Positions 46,278 to 57,862 of a stretch of 64,000 bases of DNA are shown here, piece after piece. The position numbers and the translations under genes are program-made. The stretch covers positions 62,001 to 126,000 of the forward strand of contig PDNB01000016.1 of assembly GCA_002573585.1 (NCBI GenBank), written 5' to 3'. This DNA comes from Helicocarpus griseus UAMH5409 (Eukaryota; Ascomycota; Eurotiomycetes; Onygenales; Ajellomycetaceae). Every line of letters begins with the position of its first letter. The stretch's first letter is position 1. Below the pieces are notes generated by a model that was not told the origin of the DNA, ran no database searches, and worked only from the letters and a program-made list of their open reading frames with translations.

Positions 46278-49200
46278 ATGCTGGCACTGGGTGCTCGGGG
46301 AGGGCCGAGCTGCCTGCTGCTGTCCTTTGACGCGGCTATTGCTGGAGCAGCAGCAGCAGCCCAACGTCATGGTGGTGGTGGTGGTGGTGGTCTACAAGGT
46401 CTAGGGCTGCCCCTCACCCTCTCCCCGCTCTCTACTACCACCACTACTACCACTACTACTATTAGAGCATTCTCTTCTCACTCTCCTACCTCTTCCTCCT
46501 CTTACTCCTCTTACTCGTCCTCCTCCTCCAGGTCATTATCACCGTCATCTTCTCTTTTCAACCGCTTTCTCCCCTCTTCTTCCCTCTTGCCATCCACAAC
46601 CGCCATCCCAACCATCCCCCGCAGACACTGCTCCGCTGAGTTCCGCGCCATGAATCCCAAGGACAGAGACACCCTGCCCGATGCGTACGTTATCATCTCA
46701 TCTCTCATCCTATTAATTCCTTTTACTGACTCATCCCTCCAGGGTCAAACCAACTCACTATGACCTCTCCCTCTTCAACCTCAAGCTAGGCAGCTCCTGG
46801 GCCTACAATGGCAAGGTCAAAATAAATACCCAGGTCTTCAAGCCAACCTCCGAATTCGTCCTCAACGCCAAAGAAATCACTGTCGACAGTGCTGAGATAT
46901 CGTCTTCTTCGGGTAAGGAGCCTCAGCCCTCAGCAATCGGGGGGCAGTAACATTTACACCGCTTAGCCGGCATTACACGCTCAAAATCTCAACTATTCTG
47001 AAGAAAGAACAGCAGTATATGCACACACGCACAGAATTACCAGCAGATCCATGTCCTTTCTATACTCAACCTCAATAATTCAATTTTCATATGGCTACGC
47101 AAGAATCTTTCTGGAGGGAGCTCTTCCCCTATTGAAGACCTTCTACTACTAGAGGCCTGCTACTGCCCGGAGATCTTCTCCTGGTCAAAGTGGTGTGGTC
47201 ATCAAATGATTATAAGAATTGGTGATTACATCCCTTGAGATTCCCTTACAGGGAAGGCAGCTGCTACTTTAGAAGACCTCCGGGCAGTAGAAGATCTTCC
47301 AGAAGATAAGACGAGATGGCTACTATGTTCGTTGACTGTAGAGGCCTAGTTGTGACATAGATCTGCTGGTATTTTTGTATGTAAACCTATGTATGTGCTA
47401 TTCTTCATTCAAAATAGCGCATTCTTGAGCCGTGTAATTTGCCGGGTAAGCGGTGTAAGTATCGATCCTATATACAACCAGCTGTCATGCTAATTTAGCT
47501 ATGACTACAGGGAGCCCGCTCAAGACTACAGACATTTCCTACGACAAGACTTCGGAGCGCGTTACTCTCAAATTCCCCGAAAATGTTCAGCCAGGCCCCT
47601 GTCTCCTCACTATCGATTTCACCGGCACCATGAACAACCACATGGCCGGCTTCTATCGATCAAAGTACAAGCCCATTGGGACCCCCTCTGCCGGTACGCC
47701 AAAGGATGAAGAGCATTACTACATGTTGAGCACTCAATTCGAGGCTTGTGATGCTAGACAGGCCTTCCCCTGCTTTGATGAACCGAACCTCAAGGCTACG
47801 TTCGACTTTGAAATCGAAATCCCCAAGGATTTGGTGGCTTTGAGCAATATGCCAGTCAAGAACACCCGTGAGGGATCCTCTTCGAACCTGCAATTCGTTA
47901 AGTTCAACCGTACTCCGATTATGAGTACCTATGTTAGTTTATCTTTCATACATACTATGCAGCACAAATAGCTAATTTACATCTGTAGCTGCTTGCTTGG
48001 GCTGTGGGTGACTTTGAATACGTCGAGGCACATACGAAGCGCAAGTACAATGGTGCCAGTATCCCTGTCCGCGTCTATACCACAAGAGGTCTCAAAGAGC
48101 AGGCTCGCTTTGCCTTGGACTATGCCCATCGGACTATCGACTACTTCTCGGAAATCTTCCAGATCGACTACCCACTACCAAAATCGGACTTGCTTGCCGT
48201 CCACGAATTTGTATGTACCAGGGACCGTGTATTTCACAATCACGTATATACTCACTATTTATAGGCAATGGGAGCTATGGAAAACTGGGGTCTCGTGACA
48301 TACAGAACCACTGCTGTCCTGTTCGAAGAAGGCAAATCAGATGCTAAATATAAGAATCGTGTTGCCTATGTTGTCGCCCACGGTAAGATTGACATTTTAC
48401 CGACTGGTGTTATCCCTTTATCTAACATCTTTAGAACTCGCTCATCAATGGTTCGGAAATCTCGTTACGATGGATTGGTGGAATGAGCTCTGGTTGAACG
48501 AAGGCTTTGCTACCTGGGTTGGCTGGCTGGCTATTGATCATTTCCATCCCGGTAAGCATTCCATTTTCATTTCAAACAACAGCGTTGTACTAACTGCATT
48601 TATTAGAACGAGATATTTGGTCTCAGTTTGTGGTACGCAATTCCAGAGGTACTTTCTAATCACTATGAACAGCTTATTAATAATTCCGCAGGCTGAAGGA
48701 GTCCAATCAGCGTTCCAACTCGACTCGCTCAGGGCATCTCATCCAATTGAAGTCCCCGTCAAGAACGCCCTTGAAGTTGATCAGATATTCGATCATATCA
48801 GCTATCTTAAGGGCAGCTCCGTCATTCGAATGCTCAGCAGCCATCTTGGGCGGGAGACCTTCCTACGTGGAGTGGCTGATTACTTGAAAGCTCATGCATA
48901 CGGTACACAACATTACCCCTTCTTTAGTGGTGCCAGGCAGCTAATTGTAACCGCCAGGAAACGCCACCACCAATGATCTTTGGTCAGCATTGAGCAAAGC
49001 TTCCAACCAGGATGTGACTAAGTTTATGGTTGGTAGCCTTATTCACCTAGCACATCGTGTCTCCATGCTAATAGGAAATAGGATCCCTGGATTCGCAAAA
49101 TTGGTTTCCCCTTGGTCACTGTAAAGGAGGAGCCTACTCAAATTAATGTTTCACAGAAACGCTTCCTTGCATCTGGCGACGTGAAACCGGAAGAAGACGA

Positions 49201-50425
49201 GACCGTCTGGTGGATTCCCCTGGGCGTCAAGTCTGGCGCCACAACCCAAGAGCATCAAGGCCTCACCACCAAGTCCGATACCATTCAAGGCATTGATAAC
49301 AGTTTCTACAAGATTAACAAAGACCAGTCCGGCTTTTACCGCACAAACTACCCGGCCGAGCGGCTCGCGAAGCTGGGCAAATCGCAAGACCGGTTGAGCA
49401 CCGAAGATAAGATCGGCTTGATTGGAGATGCCACAGCCTTGGCTGTGTCTGGCGAGGGTAGCACTTCTTCCCTTCTGGCACTTATCGAGGGCTTCCAGAA
49501 TGAGCAGAATTACCTGTAAGTTTCATTTCTATGTTCAGTGGTTGGTTTATTCTAATATCGATCAGTGTTTGGTCACAAATCGCCACCTCGCTTACCAACC
49601 TTCGTTCCGTGTTCTCGACGGACGAAGCTGCTGCCGACGGGCTGAAGAATTATGTGAGGAAACTTGTAACTCCAGCTGTGGAGAAGATTGGATGGGAATT
49701 CAAGCCAGAAGACGACTACCTCACTGGACAACTCCGACACTTGCTAATCTCGATGGCGGGTAATTCCGGTCACGAAGGGTAAGCCTCCCAATCCCGACTA
49801 TTATTGTATCTGCTAACTGTTCTCGTAAAGCACCCTTGCCGAATCCAAGAAGCGCTTTAACCTCTGGGCATCAGGCCAGGATAAATCTGCGATCCACCCC
49901 AGCCTTCGGTCTGCGGTGTTTGGAATGAACGTGGCAGAAGGCGGTCAGAAAGAGTACGACCAGGTCATGGAAGAGTACCTACGTACTGACTCCATCGACG
50001 GCAAGGAGATTGCCCTTTTATCACTTGGCCGTACCAGAGACCCTGAGATTGTCAAGAAATACGGCGAATTCATCTTGTCTCCCAAAGTAGCCATCCAGGA
50101 CTTGCACACGGGAGCAGCAGCGATGGCAGCCAACTCCAAAGCGCGGGCAATCTTTTGGGAGTTTGTCAAGGCCAACTGGACGACAATTGACCAGAAACTG
50201 ACGACGAACAAAGTGGTGTTTGAGCGGTTTATTCGGATGGGTCTGGCCAAGTTTGCGGACCATGAGACGGAGAGGGACATTGCAAACTTCTTCAAGGATA
50301 AGGACCAGAGTGGATATGACCGGGCGTTGGTTATAGTGGCAGATACGGTGAAGACGAATGCCAACTACAAGGAGAGGGATGAGAAGCGGCTGGTGGAGTG
50401 GTTGCAGGCGAATGGATATGCTTAG
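46278..50425 (+). CDS. ape2: M1-family zinc aminopeptidase (Ape2/Aap1-type)
   Basis: Removes N-terminal amino acids from peptides. Twelve exons: 46278..46684, 46743..46912, 47511..47932, 47989..48210, 48265..48382, 48435..48551, 48607..48632, 48692..48902, 48958..49028, 49082..49515, 49566..49778 and 49831..50425, giving 1001 residues. Residues 1-124 are Ser/Thr/Ala/Gly-rich with scattered Arg, fitting a mitochondrial presequence. Met125 (MNPKDRDTLP) would start a cytosolic form. Catalytic motifs are complete: the exopeptidase motif GAMENWGL and the zinc site HELAHQWFGNLVTMDWW..LWLNEGFATW. STQFEACDARQAFPCFDEP and ISYLKGSSVIRML are also conserved. The C-terminal ERAP1-like helical domain ends VEWLQANGYA. 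Intron 2 (598 nt) is ten times the usual size and holds an inverted-repeat element. One exon is only 26 nt. Confidence 0.94.
46954..47458. mobile_element. Foldback/MITE-like element with long terminal inverted repeats
   Basis: The left end, TTACACCGCTTAGCCGGC, and the reverse complement of the right end, TTACACCGCTTACCCGGC, agree at 17 of 18 bases. At matching depth (84-87 bp inward), TACCAGCAGATCCATGTC at 47038-47055 pairs with the complement of 47354-47371 (17 of 18). Deeper still, 47160-47179 pairs with the complement of 47271-47290 (19 of 20). So about 505 bp form two diverged arms around a loop of roughly 90 bp. No transposase is encoded. The element sits in intron 2 of the aminopeptidase gene; removing it leaves a 93-nt intron. 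No clean target-site duplication is visible, so the superfamily is unassigned. Confidence 0.82.
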
Positions 50426-51269
50426 ATTCCTCTTCAGGTAAAAAAAAGCAGAAAGGATATATGATGAGATAAGATAACTAGTACTAGTGGGACTATATAT
50501 TAACACGGAATAATATATCGTCATATTCATTAGGAGGTAGGCACCTAGGTAGTTATCTAGGAGCAGCTGGTATGTGGTATCATGATCAAGATCAGGTGCA
50601 GTTGGAAGGGGATACCTGTCACGAGGAGAGTGTGTTATGAGTCACTGGACCGTTGGCAATGTACTATAGTAATGACGATCAGAAACATGTGCTCAGTTTT
50701 TTAACCATGGCTACTTTTCTATTGATATCTATCAGCCTAGAGAAGGATCTTCCATCGGTATGTATTTTATTGTTGTATTGTCGTATTGATGCTGTAATTG
50801 ATGTATCGTGAATGTCTGCGGACTGTAACCGTGTACGGTAATTATAGTGTATTGTACCGTAAGAGCAGCGTATCTCACGTGCTGCCAGCCAATCAGAAGG
50901 CGTCTGGCGGAGGCTCCCAGACGGGGCGAGACGGCGCTAGACCCGACTCGGCTAGCGGCTGCTGACTACGCCTAGACTGACTGAGACTGTCCCAATCCAT
51001 ATATCAAACAGCAACGGCATCACCACCTCCTCCTCCCTTCATCATCCAACTACTACTCTCCTCTCCTCTCCTCTACTCACAAAGAATTATTCCCACTGGC
51101 CTGTCTACACCTGCGTGTCTGATAGATAGACAGATAGATACACGACTTATCCACGACCGCCGTCGTATCCCGCCTGACCCCCATACTTCCCTTGGCGACC
51201 TTCCATCAAGGACTATCTCCCTACTTGCTTACCCTCCCTCTCTCTACCTTCTAACGCTTACCCGTCATC
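50426..51269. other. Spacer: aminopeptidase 3' flank and ypt1 promoter/leader
   Basis: Holds a CACGTG plus CCAATCAG pair at 50876-50896, then a C/T-rich leader (51020-51260) with CTCTC and TAGATAGA repeats up to the ypt1 start. Confidence 0.6.
50876..50896 (+). promoter_or_regulatory. CACGTG and CCAATCAG pair upstream of ypt1
   Basis: CACGTG at 50876-50881 and CCAATCAG at 50889-50896, about 380 bp upstream of the start. The same two sites occur next to each other upstream of CUS1, in the opposite order. Confidence 0.5.
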
Positions 51270-52749
51270 ATGAATCCCGAGTGGTGAGTTGCTTCCGGTT
51301 GGTTCCTGTCTGCACGGGCTAGGATGGGGAACGGTTATGGGCGCGGATCCCCGACACAGGCAGCATCAACCCATACTCTCAGGGTTACCAGCAGCTGAGC
51401 TGAGCTACTCTGTTTGATCCCGGCCCATATCCTCAGCCCTACCCGCTCTATCTGCTCTGCTATAAATTACTATGCGGAATCTCAATTGCTAACTACTCTG
51501 TTGATGTGCAGAGTCCCCAGTCCTTTTACATTTGCTGCGAATTATTGCCTTTCCAACCCCCCCTCAAACGATACTATATAACCCCTCTACACCTAGCTCA
51601 GTCCCATTCAGTTCAACCTAGCCAAACTGTTAGACATCAAGGACTGCTAGTCATATATACATGCACAACCCCCTTGCTATACCCACTCTAGACGACGATG
51701 CAACTACTCGAATGCCGCCCGTCGGACAAACAACTGCTATCATCTCGACGCAATTCTATTTCCCCACAACCATAACACTAATACTGATACTGATGCTCAT
51801 TCAACAATAATAGATACGACTACCTTTTCAAGCTCCTTCTCATCGGTGACTCCGGTGTGGGCAAGTCCTGTCTGCTGCTGCGGTTTGCCGACGATACCTA
51901 TACCGAGAGCTACATCTCGACCATTGGTGTTGATTTTGTGAGTAGCGCCTTTGTCCCCTTTCTTTTAACATTCGCCGATTGGTTTCTCCATGGCTGGATT
52001 GCGTATTGCTGAGAGGGATGATGTAGAGTGGTTTTGGATGTTGTGTGGCTATAGTGGTGTCGACGTCATGCATGATTGCTGATCTATTTTCTCGTCTAGA
52101 AAATCCGAACAATCGAGCTGGATGGCAAGACTGTCAAACTTCAAATCGTATGTTTCGTTATCCATCATCATCTGCTATTCAAAAAACATATGCATCCAGC
52201 TAAACCGTATATTAGTGGGACACCGCCGGCCAAGAGCGCTTCCGGACCATCACATCCTCTTACTACCGCGGCGCACATGGCATCTGCGTTGTCTACGACG
52301 TGACGGATATGGACTCTTTCAACAACGTCAAACAATGGCTGCAGGAGATTGACCGCTATGCTACCGAGGGCGTCAACAAGCTGCTTGTAGGCAACAAGAG
52401 CGATATGGAGGATAAGAAGGCAGTTGAGTACACTGTTGCAAAGGTTCGTCCCCATCATTTCCTACAATAAGCTCGGATCTACATTCTTGGCGTTTAATGC
52501 TTTACGTCATGTAGATGTTGCTATGATGACCACTAATATTTGTTCGTATAACAGGAATTCGCTGATAGCCTTGGAATCCCCTTCCTTGAGACCTCCGCCA
52601 AGAGCGCCTCCAATGTCGAGCAAGCATTCTTGACCATGGCACGACAGATCAAGGAGCGCATGGGCACCGCGACGGTCAACAACAAACCCACCGTGCAGGT
52701 TGGCCAGGGCCAGGGTGTGCAATCCGGCTCTGCGGGAGGATGCTGTTAA
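51270..52749 (+). CDS. ypt1: Rab-family GTPase Ypt1 (Rab1 orthologue)
   Basis: Small GTPase controlling ER-to-Golgi vesicle tethering and autophagy. Five exons: 51270..51280, 51814..51937, 52100..52147, 52216..52443 and 52555..52749, giving 201 residues, the standard length. Motifs are complete: GDSGVGKS P-loop, switch I TESYISTIGVDF, WDTAGQERF, NKSD, ETSAK and the doubly geranylgeranylated C-terminal CC after GSAGG. The first exon has only 11 nt and must splice at GTGGTG (51281) to give MNPEYDYLFK. The stronger-looking GTGAGT 3 nt further (51284) would create a TGA codon straight after MNPE. Intron 1 is 533 nt, far longer than the others. Identity is essentially certain from near-perfect Rab1 motifs. 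Confidence 0.96.
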
Positions 52750-54910
52750 ATATAGTGTGTATGATATGGCGATTGGTATTTGGTGTCCGCCGGCGCGAAC
52801 AGGGCGATGCGGCGTCGGTATGAATGATGTTGGTGATGCAGTGTGATATGAGCATGCCGATGGGGAGGGCCGGGTGTTGGTGCTGGCGGGCGGCGGGCGC
52901 AGCGATGGCGATGGCGATGGCGATGGCAATGGCGATGGGCGGCTAGTTCCGAGATGTGATAATGCTTTTTCTTTTACTTTTTTTGCTCTTGCTCTTGTCT
53001 GTCTGCTTTGGCTTTGGACCTCTTTTTTTACTTTTCTTTTTGTCTCACTTTTTATCTTTCTTAATTTTTTTTCCTATTGGCGTGAAAACTGAAACACTTG
53101 AAACACTTGAAACGCTTACACCTCTTTCTTTTTTGTGCAAAACGAAATCATTTGCATTTTTCATGAAAAGAGAGAAAGAAAGAAACTACTTGTTCTGGGC
53201 CTCTATTTATTTCTTTTTCCTCATCTTATTCCTATTTTCTTCCGTCCAAACAGGATCCGTTGCCAGAGAGAAGAGGGAATGTTGTGATGTCCATGATGTT
53301 TATCTTCTTTGTTGGATGGGCGGGAGGGTTTCTGTGTATGTCCTATCCCATCTGTGTGTTATTGTGTTGGTTGACTGAGATTATCTGGGAACTAACTGGG
53401 TTTTGCCTTTTTCCTTTTCCTTTCCTTTCCTTTGTTCTATCGTACCTATCTCCTCCGGTTGAAATTGTCTCGGTGGTCCTCATGAATAAATAATAAGCTC
53501 CCCTGTGGCCCCTATCAGCATCAGAAACCCCCGTCACTGTCGCTCCCCATTGCCAGCTGCAGTGCGGTGCAGATGCCCGTGTCAGGCCCTTAAGGAGGTT
53601 GTCCATGATGGCATGATGCATTCTGTCCTCCATTTGCCCTTGTCCGCGATGAAGGAATGGTCGGCTGGTTTCTGAGTTTTGGCCTGCCTTGTCTTCTATG
53701 CCCGTGTGGCCCTTCTTTTTTTTTTTTTTTTGTTTTGTGTGTGTGTGTTATCCGGTTGGTTTTTTCTATGTGTTGCCTTCTTATTTTGGGCCTTTGGCCT
53801 TTAATCCTTTGTGTTTACTGAACCCTTCTCTTTTGAGGTTTCGTTTTTAGAAGAAGTCGGGTTCCTCTTCCCCAGGGGCTCTTTTCCAACCAACGTGATA
53901 TGCTTTTTTTTTCTCGTTTTTTATACAAGTGCGTAGTAGCTTCATTTTATTCTTCATTTGGATTTTTTTGAATTATAGATAATTTAATTTCACCTTTCTT
54001 CGGTCTTTTTTTGTCCACAGTATATTATATATACATGAACTTTTCAGATCGTACGTATATGAGATGAACTTACCTTATGAGGGAAGAATCACATGCATTG
54101 ATGGGATTTGAAATAAGCAGAGAAGAGAGAGGGAGAATACTGCTATACACAGCATAAGTTTTTCTCTTCATTTCTTAGTCAGTTTATGACTATATATCTA
54201 GGCAGTGTCAAAGGTGAGAGTTGGGAAGAAAGTAGTTGTGTTTTATTACATCTTGTTTGATAGAGCGATAGACGTGATAGTAACTTAGTTATGGATATAA
54301 ATAAGCATCTAGTTTTTTGTGACTTCCGCCCCATTTCTGCCTTAATGTATCTCTGATTTCTGAGGACATATCAGGCTTTAGGATCATTGTAGGTGAAACA
54401 GCCAACTCATTCATGTCTGCCGTCCGTCAGGGTAAAATAATGTACGGCTTAGTTGCGACGATCCCCAAGGTCGGGATTGAGGAAGAGAGCAGTGTTTCTA
54501 TAGCTGCGGTTATAGTTGAATAATAATAGTGCTGCACCTACGGTAATCCGTGTTGTTTGATCCAAAGCCGAGGCACAACGCACGGCAAAACGTCATATGG
54601 AGAGACCCCCTTTCGCACTTCCGATTCACCTTTCTCCCCTTGCCGATGCATTCTCGTTCGAATACATATAAGGTATAATTAAAGGGGCCTGGCTTACCGT
54701 CTTATTAGACTATTGATTCACACGGGAATTGACTTTCCATATTCACATTCAAAACATAAACCTCATCCCTTCCAAAACACTTCCACTCCTTACAAACAAA
54801 AGCCAACCCGTTTGTCCGCGCCAAACGGAACCGAATACAATACACGGCTCCATTTCTATTCTTGTATATACATATAACTTCTAATATCATTTCATCCCCA
54901 TACGCAAACC
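52750..54910. other. 2.2-kb spacer: ypt1 3' region and carrier promoter
   Basis: Begins with GGCGATGGCGATG-type repeats (about 52903-52935), then very T-rich DNA with a T17 run and a GT microsatellite near 53718-53748. AATAAA at 53485-53490 could end a long ypt1 transcript. From 54600 the DNA leads into the PMP47-type gene. No coding frame is supported. Confidence 0.55.
53485..53490 (+). terminator. Possible distal poly(A) signal AATAAA for ypt1
   Basis: AATAAATAATAA lies about 735 bp after the ypt1 stop. This is long for a fungal 3' UTR, so the assignment is weak. Confidence 0.25.
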
Positions 54911-56272
<1,362 letters not shown>

Positions 56273-57862
56273 ATTCGCGGGTTACTTTGAGATATCGTGT
56301 ATGTGGTTTTTATCTTTTATGGAGACTAAAAATTGTCTATTAGATAAAATAGGCAGTGAGATAGCAGAGATATTTTCCTTTCTCCTCTGATGTATAAAAG
56401 GAATTGAGCCTGAGGCTTATAAGAACGGGAAGTGAGGTATAAGAAGAGAGCAGATTATTTGCTGTAACTGATATAGTCTGAGTATATAGCACAGAGCATC
56501 TTTTCCTTTGTTGTTTCTCTTTGTTGATTTATCTTTTTCTTTTTTTTGTATATAAATTTCAGTGAGGTAATCTCAGAGAGTTTTCAGAGTTTGTATAGAT
56601 TATCACATGTGTGACATGTGAAAGATTATCTTCTTATCAGTTTTTCATCTCATATATTTCTAACCCTCTTAAAATTGAGACTGAGAAGCTTAGATATATG
56701 AATTCAATTTTACTCATTATCATATTTATTTGCTATTATAAAGTTGATTGTCAGAGAGACAGATAGACTCATCTATATAATTTGAGAACTCAATAGAGAT
56801 TCTCAGTTCATATATGAAGTAGAGTGACTTTAAATAAATATAATTATCAAGACTCATTCATAAATGGATCTATGGAGTATATTCCTTGTTAAATCAATTA
56901 CATTGTTCGACCCCCTTCTCTGACTAAGCAACCGCGCTCTCCGGTGACTTTTGATCGCTCTGCCCCGTTACAGTCAACGCGCCATTTCAATTAACATTAA
57001 CTCAACCACTGTTCTCCTCCCTCCACGCACACCCACGACACGCATTGGAACGATGCGTTTGGGAGTTGAGAAGAGGGCTCTTGATAAGGTAAAGAGGTAT
57101 GTCTGACACTCCTTTGCAAGCCAGGGAGTTCACGCACGCATGTACCCATGCACGGATGATAAGTGCACGGTTCGCCGTGTACAGGCGTATTGAGAGAAGA
57201 CAAGATGAAACGGATGAAGAGGCTTGGATTGCTAATTCTTTTACATTTCGATATATATAGAATTTGTCTGGTTCTCTTGTCTCCTAGTCAGATATATATA
57301 ACCGGATTCATTATTATTACCGTTACGACTTGACGGCCTCCTTTTTTCGACTTCACGACGTGACGGTTCTTTCCCCGCCCTGCGAGCAATTCATCCTACG
57401 TCGACCACAGGGACTGGAAAAGGGTCCGAACCGGAAAAAGCGGGATTCTGGATCTGAAGGGATATGAATATTTGGTACATCTGTTGGGAGACTTCCACTT
57501 CTTTCTGCGTCCTAATAGGACGTATCTTGAAGGTCTCCTGGGAGCACATCCCGAAGTGGCCTATATACGGTGTTTTGTCGACAAAAGTGCAATCTCGATA
57601 ACACGCGACTCCCCCATACTCACAGCTGGTATCCATGTTTTAGTCTACCAGCATCTTCACTTCTTTAAACTCCCCTGCGACAACGATGCCAACGTTCCAC
57701 CTCCAGCCTGACACATCCAAGGCATATTTCGTTTCGATAAACGTCCATGCCTCATATCCATTCAATGAACGACTTTATGAAGACATGGACCGATGATAAT
57801 GAAAAAATCTTTCCCCTTCTCCTTCATTTATTCGGAGATCTCCCTCGAAGCCACCAAGGAAG
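56273..57862. other. 1.6-kb spacer with an AT-rich block
   Basis: 56290-56900 is strikingly AT-rich, with many GAGAxx and TATA-like words and a TCACATGTGTGACATGTGA near-palindrome at about 56604-56622. No transposon coding remnant is readable. 57000-57860 is the WD40-gene upstream region with more balanced base composition. Open frames here (for example 57472-57711) show no family match. Confidence 0.5.
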
